Of a DNA stretch of 64,000 nucleotides, positions 34,044-42,169 are shown piece after piece. The position numbers and the translations under genes were made by a program. Origin of the DNA: Salsuginibacillus halophilus (GTDB lineage: Bacteria > Bacillota > Bacilli > Bacillales > Marinococcaceae); NCBI RefSeq assembly GCF_003014715.1, contig NZ_PYAV01000003.1, forward strand, positions 1-64,000, in the 5' to 3' direction. A model generated the notes under the pieces. That model saw only the letters and a program-made list of their open reading frames with translations. It was not told the origin of the DNA and made no database searches. Numbering within the stretch: position 1 is the first letter of the stretch; the number at the start of each line of letters is the position of its first letter.

Positions 34044-35249
34044 ATGATGTTTGATTCAATCGATGAAGGGCAGCTTTTTCAACGCGCCCGCGAACTTCGA
34101 CGCCATCTGCATCAATACCCAGAATTAAGTGGTGAGGAACGGGAGACAGCTGAGCTGGTCTCCCGCGTTCTCGTCGATGCAGGTTTAGAAGTAACGACCG
34201 GCATCGGAGGGTATGGAGTGCTAGGTGTATTAAAAGGAAAGCAGACGTCTCCGGTCATTGCATTGCGCGCTGATATGGATGCGCTTCCGATTACAGAGGC
34301 TACAGGAGCAGATTTTGCTTCAACAAAACAAGGTGTGATGCATGCGTGCGGGCATGATGCGCATACGGCCATGCTTTTAACAGCGGCTGAAGAGCTTGCC
34401 AAATACAAAGAAGAAATTGACGGAACGGTATTATTTGTATTTCAACCGGCAGAAGAAGATGCCCCGGTCGGTGGTGCAGCAAAAATGCTCGAAGAAGGTG
34501 TGTTTCAAATGTACCCACCGGATGCAGTATTTGCCCAGCACGTCTGGCCTGATCTTCCGGTAGGTACGTTTGGTGTACAAAGCGGACCGGTCATGGGTAA
34601 CTCCGACCGGTTCAGGATCGTTATAAATGGAGCCGGAGGACACGCAAGCATGCCGCACCAAGGTGTAGATGCTATTGTCGCAGCGACTCAGATTACTCAG
34701 GCGCTGCAGACGATTGTAAGCAGAAACACAGACCCGCAGGATGCAGCAGTGATTACCGTTGGAAAACTTGAAGCTGGTGAACGTTACAACGTCATTCCAC
34801 GTGAGGCTGTGCTTGAAGGCACGGTTCGCACACTTGATGATGAAGTGAAAGAAAACGTGAAGGCCCGGTTTCACCAAGTAGTCACCTCAACGGCTGAAGC
34901 ATTAGGAACTGAAGCTTCTATTAATTACATGGATGGGTATCCGGCAACGGTAAATGATCCTGAATTCACAGACGTTATCAAAAACGCAATTACTCACTCG
35001 TACGGACAAGAGGCACTTCCTGACGTACGCCCGAGCCTCGGCGGTGAAGATTTCGGCAGGTTTTTACAGCACTATCCAGGTGTTTACTATTGGCTCGGCA
35101 TAACAGATCCATCGGTGAAAAAGCCAAAACCTTTGCACGATCCATCATTTCACATTGAAGAAGAAGCTCTTTTATACGGGGTTAAACAGTTCATGCACAC
35201 TGTAGAATGGAGCCTGGATGCACTACAGCGTAAGGGGGAAAATGTGTGA
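34044..35249 (+). CDS. M20-family amidohydrolase (hippurate/N-acyl-amino-acid hydrolase type)
   Basis: A 401-residue zinc aminoacylase-like enzyme. Metal motifs are ADMDALPI near residue 75, MHACGHDAHTAM near 97 with the zinc histidine and QPAEED with the catalytic and ligand glutamates; the dimerisation domain runs from about 180 to 295. The ATG at 34044 follows AAAGGAG by 5 bases (a second ATG directly follows); an upstream TTG at 34020 has no site. It overlaps the next gene by 4 bases and is part of the abgT operon. Confidence 0.9.
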   Translation: MMFDSIDEGQLFQRARELRRHLHQYPELSGEERETAELVSRVLVDAGLEVTTGIGGYGVLGVLKGKQTSPVIALRADMDALPITEATGADFASTKQGVMHACGHDAHTAMLLTAAEELAKYKEEIDGTVLFVFQPAEEDAPVGGAAKMLEEGVFQMYPPDAVFAQHVWPDLPVGTFGVQSGPVMGNSDRFRIVINGAGGHASMPHQGVDAIVAATQITQALQTIVSRNTDPQDAAVITVGKLEAGERYNVIPREAVLEGTVRTLDDEVKENVKARFHQVVTSTAEALGTEASINYMDGYPATVNDPEFTDVIKNAITHSYGQEALPDVRPSLGGEDFGRFLQHYPGVYYWLGITDPSVKKPKPLHDPSFHIEEEALLYGVKQFMHTVEWSLDALQRKGENV

Positions 35250-36571
35250 GTTTAAGCAGCTTGGAAGCTTATGTTCAAAAAATTGAACCTGATGTCAGAC
35301 AATGGCGCAGAACGTTCCACCAAGTCCCGGAAACGGGCTGGACGGAGTATGTCACAACGTATCGTCTGTATGAAGCGCTTAAAGAACTTGGCTACAATAT
35401 CACGCTCGGCCGCGAACTACTTAATGATGCAGCACGTATGGGGCTTGCCAGTGAAAAAGAAGAAGCAGAGGCGATTCACCGCGCACAGGATTATGGTGTA
35501 GCTGAAGAACTGCTCCAAGAAATGGCCGGCGGCTTCACAGGCCTTGCAGCTGAGCTGGATACCGGCCGGCCGGGGCCGCATATCGTTTATCGCTTCGATA
35601 TTGATGCCTTACCGATTCAAGAGGCTGAAACAGAGGCGCACCTTCCATTTGCTGAAGGATTTCATTCAAGTATCCCCGGTGCTATGCATGCGTGTGGTCA
35701 CGATGTTCATGCGGCGATGGGCCTGGGTGTTGCGAAGGCGCTGCAGGAAGAACAAGGAGCGTTTAACGGACGTTTCACATTATTGTTTCAGCCGGCAGAA
35801 GAAGGAAGCCGCGGGGCAAAATCTATGGTTGAAGCAGGCTGGGTGGATGAAGCGGATGCATTTATCGCAGCGCACATCGGCTTAAAGGATGAAGCGCCAG
35901 GGGTGATCGCGGCGACAGCGTCCAAGTTTTTAGCGACAACGAAGTTTAATGTGAACGTTGAGGGCACGTCGGCTCATGCTGCAGCGAAACCTGAAGAAGG
36001 CCGAGATGCTTTAGCTGCAGCAGCTTCAATGGCGTTAAAGTTACAAGAAATCCCACCGCACAGCGAAGGAGTGACCCGGGTGCATACCGGCACGCTTACA
36101 GCAGGTGAAGGCCGCAATATTGTCGCGTCAACGGCGGAACTGACAGGTGAGACGCGCGGGGAAAACTCAAAGTTAAATGATTATATGTTTACTGAAGTTA
36201 AACGGCGCGTAGAAGCTTGTGCACATTTGTACGGGGTAACTGCAGAGCTTGAAGTAGTCGGGCAGGGCGAAGCGGCAGACTGTGACCTTGTTTGGCAACA
36301 GCGGATGAAAAAAGCAGCAGAAGGCAGTTCAATGATCCACAGGGTGGATGACAGCTGGCCGGTCAATGCTTCAGAAGATGCCGCGCTCATGATGAACCGC
36401 GTGCAGGAACGTGGTGGTGAAGCAGTATATATGGTGATTGGCACCGGGTTGAAAAGTGGTCATCACAAACCGACGTTTGATATTGACGAAGCTTCCTTTG
36501 CGCCTGGCGTGCTTGCTTACTTACTTGCAGCCAGACAGTTTCAAGCTGAAAATGATAAGAAGGTGACATAA
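35246..36571 (+). CDS. abgA: AbgA-like p-aminobenzoyl-glutamate hydrolase subunit
   Basis: A 441-residue M20 enzyme collinear with E. coli AbgA, including the AbgA-specific insert LGREVVNESSRMGL-type segment (here LGRELLNDAARMGLASE, about 52-68) and GGFTGLAAELDTGRPGP. Zinc motifs are FDIDALPI and MHACGHDVHAAMGLG. AbgA normally pairs with AbgB; here no clear abgB is adjacent, but the preceding and following M20 genes could replace it. GTG start behind AAGGGGGAA, overlapping the previous stop. Confidence 0.85.
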   Translation: MSLSSLEAYVQKIEPDVRQWRRTFHQVPETGWTEYVTTYRLYEALKELGYNITLGRELLNDAARMGLASEKEEAEAIHRAQDYGVAEELLQEMAGGFTGLAAELDTGRPGPHIVYRFDIDALPIQEAETEAHLPFAEGFHSSIPGAMHACGHDVHAAMGLGVAKALQEEQGAFNGRFTLLFQPAEEGSRGAKSMVEAGWVDEADAFIAAHIGLKDEAPGVIAATASKFLATTKFNVNVEGTSAHAAAKPEEGRDALAAAASMALKLQEIPPHSEGVTRVHTGTLTAGEGRNIVASTAELTGETRGENSKLNDYMFTEVKRRVEACAHLYGVTAELEVVGQGEAADCDLVWQQRMKKAAEGSSMIHRVDDSWPVNASEDAALMMNRVQERGGEAVYMVIGTGLKSGHHKPTFDIDEASFAPGVLAYLLAARQFQAENDKKVT

Positions 36572-37810
36572 ATGCAGGATTGGCTAAATGAAAAGCTACA
36601 GATGCTCAATGTAACAGAAGATATGGCCAAAGAAACTGAAGGTTTTAACCGCCTTTCCTATACAGAAGAAGAGTGGGAAGCGATAGACGCTTTTCAATCC
36701 ATCGCTGAATCACTTGGTATGCATGTTAGAATGGATGAAGCAGGAAATCGGATTGCACGGTGGACACCAGAAGGCGCTGCAGGTGCAGCGGTTGCTGTCG
36801 GCTCTCACGTAGATACGGTAGAAAGCGGCGGCGGCTACGATGGTGTTGTTGGTGTGCTTGCCGGCCTGGGTGCTGTAAAAATCCTTCAAGATGAAAAAGT
36901 GCAGCCAAGCCGGCCGGTGGAAGTGATCTGCTTTGCTTCTGAAGAGTCGGCCCGCTTTGGGGTGTCTACGGTTGGCAGTAAGGCGATGATCGGTGCAGAA
37001 GAGCTGCTGGCCCAAAAAGATGTTAAAGATAAAAACGGGGTTTCCATTGAAGAGGCGGTAGAAGCGCGCGGCCTTTCGTTTGCAGAAATTTTAAAAGCAG
37101 AGCGTTCTCGTGATGAGCTGCACTCCTTTATCGAACTGCATATTGAACAAGGTATGCGGATTGAGCGTGCGGAAGCTCAAATTGGTGTTGTAACTGCGAT
37201 TGCTTGCCCAACACGGCTTAAACTGACAATTCAAGGTGAGGCAGGACATACAGGAACAGCACCGATGGCCGAGCGTAAAGACGCATTAGCTGCAGCTGCT
37301 GAAGTGATTCAGTACGTTGAAGCTGAAGGAAGACGGCAGTCAGAGAAAAGTCATCCGCCGGTCGTTGCGACAGCGAGTACGATTCAAGCTTTACCCAATG
37401 TGATGAATGTGATCCCGGGAACGGTTGAGCTCGGCGTTGATATTCGAAGTGTCGATAATGATAAGAAAAAAGAGGCGGCACAACATATTTTTGAATTTTG
37501 TCAAATGCTTGCACACAAGCGTGGCATCACTGTTGAACAAAGCGTGCTGGTGGACAATCCAGCTGTGCCATTAGATGATCATGTCCGAAACGCCTTACAA
37601 TCTAGTGTTGAAGCGTGTGGTTTTAAGCCTTATGTGATGGAAAGCGGCGCCGGACATGATGTGATGAATATGGCAAAGAAAGTGCCATCAGGTTTAATCT
37701 TTATTCCGTGCAAAGACGGTGTGAGCCACCACCCTGCTGAATTAGCTAGCGTAAAAGATATTGAACGAGGGACACGTGTGCTGGCAGGTTATTTGAAAAA
37801 CGTGCAGTAA
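36572..37810 (+). CDS. M20 hydantoinase/carbamoylase-family amidase
   Basis: A 412-residue member of the N-carbamoyl-L-amino acid hydrolase / allantoate amidohydrolase group. Motifs are GSHVDTVESGGGYDGVVGVL near residue 77, ASEESARFGVSTVGSKAM near 118 and SFIELHIEQGMRIE near 190, the last two carrying metal ligands; SGAGHDVMNMAKKVPSGLIF marks the C-terminal part. Directly abuts abgA and belongs to the same operon. The exact substrate (carbamoyl, formyl or acyl amino acid) is not evident. Confidence 0.88.
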   Translation: MQDWLNEKLQMLNVTEDMAKETEGFNRLSYTEEEWEAIDAFQSIAESLGMHVRMDEAGNRIARWTPEGAAGAAVAVGSHVDTVESGGGYDGVVGVLAGLGAVKILQDEKVQPSRPVEVICFASEESARFGVSTVGSKAMIGAEELLAQKDVKDKNGVSIEEAVEARGLSFAEILKAERSRDELHSFIELHIEQGMRIERAEAQIGVVTAIACPTRLKLTIQGEAGHTGTAPMAERKDALAAAAEVIQYVEAEGRRQSEKSHPPVVATASTIQALPNVMNVIPGTVELGVDIRSVDNDKKKEAAQHIFEFCQMLAHKRGITVEQSVLVDNPAVPLDDHVRNALQSSVEACGFKPYVMESGAGHDVMNMAKKVPSGLIFIPCKDGVSHHPAELASVKDIERGTRVLAGYLKNVQ

Positions 37811-37825
37811 GGCGAGGGGAAAAAG

Positions 37826-39139
37826 ATGAACATTACGCTTGGCGTAGCTGGCCCTGCTGATAGCATCCAGACTGTTGCAGAAGCTGTGGAGGCTGTGAAA
37901 GGTATCGAGCTTGTGACATTCACCTATGAATCAACGGAAGAAGCTGCGGAAATTGTCACCGAGAACGATGCAGCTGTAGACCATTGGTTGTTTACTGGGC
38001 CAGCACCGTATGATTACGTTTTACAGCATGGCGTTATCGATCAAACACGTGCCAGTCATCCGGAACTGCACGGCTCCAACTTGCTTGGACGGCTGCTTGA
38101 AGCTCAATACCATCATAAAAAATTGATTCAAAACATTTCAATTGACACGATGAATGAAACTGATGTGACAAAAGCGCTTCAGCCGTACCATTTAAATCAT
38201 GAACTGCAAGTTGCTGCTTATGAAACTTCGGGCTACGTGCCGCCGGAAGCGGTGACGAATTATCATGAACAGCTGTATCTTCAAGGAGAAACAGAAGCAG
38301 CTTTTACTTGTCTGCAGCAGGTGGCTGATGACTTAAAGGCAAAAGGCGTACCTGTTTACCGTGTTGTACCAAGTGTGCATTCGATGCAGATTATTTTAAA
38401 ATACATTCGCGAGCATCTGTATTCATCTTCATTTCGTAAAGCACAGGTGGCACTTGTGGCGGTTACAGCTGAAACTGTTGTTCGTAATGCACCGCCGGAG
38501 GTAACTGCATATGCCCGTTACCATAAAGAGCTTGAACTCAAGAAGTGGCTGCTACAGGCGGCAGAGCTGCTCCAAGGGTCATTCATACAGATGGGTGATG
38601 GATTGTATTTTATTTATACGACACGAGGCATGGTTGAAGCGAACCGGAGCGGGTTGTTTAAAGCGCTGCATGATGCCCATGTTCAAAGTGAGCTGCCGGC
38701 ACAAGCCGGAATTGGTTTCGGACGAACGGCAGGAGAAGCGGAGTTTCACGCTCGTGAGGCATTGCAGCTTGAAGCACCTGGTGTAACTGAAGTGATTGTT
38801 ACCGTTGATGAAGATAAAACAATTAATGAATGGCAGGCAGATACCACGGATATTACTTACCGAAAACAGCGGTTAACAGCAGCTGCTCATCAAAACCGGG
38901 CGGAGGCTTTGATTAGTCCGATGCTTGTTGAAAAAGTTGCAGCACTTGCAGATTATTATGACCAGGCGATTGTTTCACCTCAAGATCTTGCCAGGTGGTT
39001 AAATAGTTCACAGCGTAACGCAAGACGTGTACTAACGCGCTTAGAAGAAACAGGCCTTGCGGAGCTTGCGGGAGAAGAAGCAGGAGCACGCGGACGTCCG
39101 CGGAAAGTATATCGGCTCCGATTTGAAGAAGAAGCCTAA
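37826..39139 (+). CDS. Three-domain transcriptional regulator with nucleotide-cyclase-like middle domain
   Basis: A 437-residue protein I cannot assign to a named regulator. Residues 1 to about 200 look like a Rossmann-type sensor (ITLGVAGPADSIQTVAEAV; DHWLFTGPAPYDYVL). Residues about 210-335 resemble a GGDEF/GTP-cyclohydrolase-III-like fold: the GGDEF position reads MGDGLYFIYTTRG and is followed by QAGIGFGRTAGEAEFHAREA. The C-terminal 65 residues are a winged helix (SPQDLARWLNSSQRNARRVL, then EETGLAEL and RGRPRKVY). As last gene of the abgT operon it probably regulates it. The GGDEF signature is degenerate, so catalysis is unlikely and ligand sensing more so. Confidence 0.7.
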   Translation: MNITLGVAGPADSIQTVAEAVEAVKGIELVTFTYESTEEAAEIVTENDAAVDHWLFTGPAPYDYVLQHGVIDQTRASHPELHGSNLLGRLLEAQYHHKKLIQNISIDTMNETDVTKALQPYHLNHELQVAAYETSGYVPPEAVTNYHEQLYLQGETEAAFTCLQQVADDLKAKGVPVYRVVPSVHSMQIILKYIREHLYSSSFRKAQVALVAVTAETVVRNAPPEVTAYARYHKELELKKWLLQAAELLQGSFIQMGDGLYFIYTTRGMVEANRSGLFKALHDAHVQSELPAQAGIGFGRTAGEAEFHAREALQLEAPGVTEVIVTVDEDKTINEWQADTTDITYRKQRLTAAAHQNRAEALISPMLVEKVAALADYYDQAIVSPQDLARWLNSSQRNARRVLTRLEETGLAELAGEEAGARGRPRKVYRLRFEEEA

Positions 39140-39201
39140 TAGTCTAGCAGTGAAGATGAATCGTAGCATGGAGCGTGTGAAGCCGCGTTCTTTTGTTTCA
39201 T

Positions 39202-39235
39202 AAAAAAGCTGTCCGGCGATGCCGGACAGCTTTTT
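39202..39235. terminator. Bidirectional terminator at the end of the abg-type operon
   Basis: AAAAAAGCTGTCCGGC and GCCGGACAGCTTTTT form a perfect stem between converging genes. Confidence 0.92.
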
Positions 39236-39244
39236 ATGAACGCA

Positions 39245-39436
39245 TTATTGCAGTGTTACTTTATTTTTACGGACAACAATGCGTTCGTGATCATCTTCGC
39301 TCAACGGGACGAAATGGACGTACTCTAAAACGAGGGTACGTTCAAGTTCATTAATGACGGTCATTTCTTCACCTTGATAATAAACGGTTTGACCAATTTC
39401 AAATGTACCGGAGAGTTCTTCAAGTTCATCAGACAT
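39245..39436 (-). CDS. Small protein paralogous to the product at 27024-27263
   Basis: A 63-residue acidic protein of unknown function, matching the 27-kb paralog over FEIGQTVYYQGEEMTVINEL and RIVVRKNKVTL. Probably a small beta-barrel. The ATG at 39436 has GAGGTG 8 bases upstream; a GTG at 39451 overlaps this site. Both paralogs end at perfect bidirectional terminators facing an unrelated operon. Confidence 0.72.
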   Translation of the reverse strand: MSDELEELSGTFEIGQTVYYQGEEMTVINELERTLVLEYVHFVPLSEDDHERIVVRKNKVTLQ

Positions 39437-39621
39437 TCTTAAGCACCTCACTTATTAGTGAAAATGTTCAAAGTTTCCGTGGAAAAACGGTACGCTTACA
39501 GTTGATATTCCCATTCGGAAAGTGAAAGCAAACTGAATTATACCATAAGATTAAGAAAGAACAAAAAGGGGAATGTTATAAAATCTAAAGCATCTTCAAA
39601 CATGGAAAAGGAGTGGCGGAC

Positions 39622-40134
39622 ATGGACAAACGAAAAGTTATTGAATCTCGCGTCGTGCAGACCGATTTGGTGCTGCCGCACGATACAAATAATCATCAAA
39701 CGCTATTTGGCGGTATTTTAATGAAACGGGTGGATGCAGTAGCCTCGATTGCAGCCCGCCGTCACTGCAGGGAAGAAGTAGTCACCGCTTCAACGGACTC
39801 TGTTGACTTTCTACATCCGATCCGACCGACGGATTCTGTATGTTTAGAAGCATTTGTGAGCTGGACAGGCAAGACGTCTATGGAAGTGTTTGTGAAAGTT
39901 ACGGCAGAAAACTTAGAAACTGGTGAACGTAACATTGCAGCAACTGCCTTTTTAACGTTTGTGGCAGTAGGGTCTGACGGTAAACCTGTAAATGTTCCGG
40001 GAGTGATTCCAGAAACACAGGAAGAGAAAAAGTTGTATGAAACAGGCGCCGGCCGGTCTGATGTTCGTAAACAGCGGCGAAATGAAAGTAAAGAGCTTGC
40101 CAACTTTATTACGGTCAATAAACCTTGGGAATAA
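39622..40134 (+). CDS. ykhA: Acyl-CoA thioesterase, hotdog fold (YkhA-like)
   Basis: A 170-residue acyl-CoA hydrolase. The hotdog-fold signature is LPHDTNNHQTLFGGILMKRV near the start (containing the conserved Asn/His and GG) and ASTDSVDFLHPIRPTDSV, ending in the usual basic tail. It hydrolyses medium or long acyl-CoA; physiological substrate unknown. The ATG at 39622 follows AAAAGGAG by 8 bases; an in-frame GTG at 39613 overlaps the site. The HAD gene follows 12 bases later. Confidence 0.88.
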   Translation: MDKRKVIESRVVQTDLVLPHDTNNHQTLFGGILMKRVDAVASIAARRHCREEVVTASTDSVDFLHPIRPTDSVCLEAFVSWTGKTSMEVFVKVTAENLETGERNIAATAFLTFVAVGSDGKPVNVPGVIPETQEEKKLYETGAGRSDVRKQRRNESKELANFITVNKPWE

Positions 40135-40146
40135 GAGGGGACATAT

Positions 40147-40809
40147 ATGACGATTAAGTGTTTCATGTTTGATGTTTACGGCACCTTGTTTAATGTACGC
40201 TCAATTGACGAACAAATTAATCATTTTGCCCCTGGCCACGGTGAAGCTGTTGGTGCACTTTGGCGTAAAAAACAAGTGGAACATGCGTTTTTACGTCAGC
40301 TGACTGAGACGTACAAGCCATTTTCCGAGATCACGGAAGAAGCACTCTATTATGCAGCAGCTGCATATGAACAAACGTTAACAGAAACTGAAGCTGCTAG
40401 TTGTCTTGAAGCATATAAAAAGCTTGCGGTTTATCCAGAGGTACCCCCGGTGCTTGATCGGCTCAAAGATTTTCAGCTTGCCGTTGTTTCAAACGGATCA
40501 AGAGATATGCTGGAGCCGCTCGTGCAGCATTCAACTGTAGCACCATATGTAAATCACATCATCAGCGCAGATGATATTCAAGTATATAAACCGAACGAAA
40601 AACCTTACATTTATGCACTAGAGACATTAAACGTTAAACCTTCAGAAGCTTTGTTTGTGTCAGGCAACAGTTGGGATATTCTTGGTGCACATACAGCAGG
40701 GTTAAAAACGGCTTGGGTCAACCGCGGGAACGGGCCGTTTGAATTTGCAGGTTTTACGCCAGATGACACGATGACAGAACTTGACGGCTTGCTTCGCTGG
40801 GTTTGGTAA
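40147..40809 (+). CDS. Haloacid dehalogenase type II (HAD superfamily)
   Basis: A 220-residue L-2-haloacid-dehalogenase-like HAD hydrolase. Motif I DVYGTLFNV (nucleophile Asp 9), motif II VVSNGSRDML near 115, motif III Lys in YKPNEKPYIYAL near 147 and motif IV FVSGNSWDILGA near 173 are all present, with the SGNSWD form typical of 2-haloacid dehalogenases. It is probably co-transcribed with ykhA. Real substrate may differ from haloacids. Confidence 0.9.
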   Translation: MTIKCFMFDVYGTLFNVRSIDEQINHFAPGHGEAVGALWRKKQVEHAFLRQLTETYKPFSEITEEALYYAAAAYEQTLTETEAASCLEAYKKLAVYPEVPPVLDRLKDFQLAVVSNGSRDMLEPLVQHSTVAPYVNHIISADDIQVYKPNEKPYIYALETLNVKPSEALFVSGNSWDILGAHTAGLKTAWVNRGNGPFEFAGFTPDDTMTELDGLLRWVW

Positions 40810-40823
40810 AAGGGCTGCGACAT

Positions 40824-40863
40824 AAAAAAGATGACCTTGCACCGCTTTAAGGTCATCTTTTTT
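40824..40863. terminator. Bidirectional terminator after the HAD gene
   Basis: AAAAAAGATGACCTT and AAGGTCATCTTTTTT perfect stem between converging genes. Confidence 0.92.
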
Positions 40864-40864
40864 A

Positions 40865-41398
40865 TTAATGGTATGAAGGGTCGTTCACAGCTTTTTTGAG
40901 CAGCTGATCGGCCTTTTTTAATTTACTTTTCATATAGCGGGCTGCTGTTTCTTCACCGCTCCATGTTTCTTTCGTCCAGCCGGTTTCGGACTGCATGGGA
41001 AGTACATCGAGCCGCTGGTTTTCGCGAAGCCGCATACGTGCTTCAATAAAGGGTAAGCGCAGTTCGTGCTCAGCAGCTGCGAGTAAAACTTTTTCAGCAT
41101 CAGCCGCTCTAGCTGTCATGCGGCAGGCAGCAGCGAGAAAAGACTGCCCGGAAATAACTTTCAGCCGCTCTTTTTCTTCCCATGGAGCAAGTGTAGTTCG
41201 GATATGTCGATTATTTAGTTCTGTTTCAGGTATAAAAAGGTATGGAAGTTCTTTATCTTTGAAAAATATATGAAGTTGTTCGCTTAATGTAGCGTCTCCA
41301 TCCGGTAGAAATAGTACGACATCAGGAACAGCAAACAAATCGAGCCGCTCCATAAACATATATTCGTTAATTGCCTCAATTTCATAATTACTTAACAT
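40865..41398 (-). CDS. Hypothetical protein
   Basis: Not recognised. A 177-residue soluble protein beginning MLSNYEIEAINEYMFMERLD; the first half looks alpha/beta (VPDVVLFLPDGDATLSEQL, LPYLFIPETELNNRHIR), the second is helical and basic at its end. The ATG at 41398 follows GGAGGAG by 5 bases; a frame extension to 41434 has a weaker start. No membrane segment or cysteine cluster. It ends at the terminator shared with the HAD gene. Confidence 0.68.
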   Translation of the reverse strand: MLSNYEIEAINEYMFMERLDLFAVPDVVLFLPDGDATLSEQLHIFFKDKELPYLFIPETELNNRHIRTTLAPWEEKERLKVISGQSFLAAACRMTARAADAEKVLLAAAEHELRLPFIEARMRLRENQRLDVLPMQSETGWTKETWSGEETAARYMKSKLKKADQLLKKAVNDPSYH

Positions 41399-41557
41399 GT
41401 TGCTCTCCTCCTGCATTTCTTCTGCTGTGCTCACCCTTTAAGATATAACCGAATTTCGAAAAGGCTAAACACAAGAAATGGAAGCAGACGTCCACATAAG
41501 ATAATTTAAAACCAAAAAAGGTTACACAATTAAAGGGTTTCTTCTTTTTCTCACCTG

Positions 41558-41588
41558 AAAAAAAGACCCTCACGAAGTGTGAAGGTCC
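41558..41588 (-). terminator. Terminator of the PAT-type acetyltransferase gene
   Basis: On the minus strand GACCTTCAC/GTGAGGGTC stem followed by TTTTTTT. Confidence 0.85.
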
Positions 41589-41610
41589 ATTACATGCCTA
41601 AGTTTGAAGT

Positions 41611-42114
41611 TTAATGTAGTCCGACGTTGTCACTTCTTCTTTCTAACAATATTGTGTCTCTCCACAAACCGCCCATTTTACCAACGCGCTCCCGCCTTCC
41701 CACTTCGCGAAAACCATTTTTGAAATGTAAATGAAGGCTTGGTGTATTCTCTGGAAAGATGCCGGCTTGTAATGTCCAAAAGCCGTGTTTTTCACTTTCG
41801 GTAATTAATGATTGTAAAAGGGTATGACCAATATACTGACCTCTCCCAGCTTCACTAACATACAAACTCACTTCAGCCACCCCGCGATAAACATCGCGAT
41901 TTGAAACAGGGCTTAATGCTGCAAAGCCAAAAACCTCGTCGTTTTTACGTGCCACCAGCCTGCAGGAGGGTGTACGTGCATGATTCCATGTCTCCCAGTC
42001 AGGAGCTTCTGTTTGAAACGTGGCATTGCCGGTTCTGATGCCTTCTTCATATATACGTTTTACTTGCTGCCAGTCAACAGGGTGCAAGGTGTCGATCAAT
42101 ATTGCATGATTCAC
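41611..42114 (-). CDS. Phosphinothricin-type N-acetyltransferase (GNAT)
   Basis: A 167-residue GNAT enzyme of the PAT/methionine-sulfoximine acetyltransferase group. The family N-terminal motif is IYEEGIRTGNATFQTEAPDW (near residue 21), and acetyl-CoA binding is at VSLYVSEAGRGQYIGHTLLQ near 83; NTPSLHLHFKNGFREVGRRE completes the fold. These enzymes acetylate glutamate analogues or methionine derivatives. ATG start; upstream site is weak (AGGTGATTT). Divergent from nothing in particular; yjiH follows upstream on the same strand. Confidence 0.88.
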   Translation of the reverse strand: MNHAILIDTLHPVDWQQVKRIYEEGIRTGNATFQTEAPDWETWNHARTPSCRLVARKNDEVFGFAALSPVSNRDVYRGVAEVSLYVSEAGRGQYIGHTLLQSLITESEKHGFWTLQAGIFPENTPSLHLHFKNGFREVGRRERVGKMGGLWRDTILLERRSDNVGLH

Positions 42115-42169
42115 AAAAAATCACCTAAAAACTTTCTTTAATGTTGAGTTTAACTATGCTGTGCTTGAA

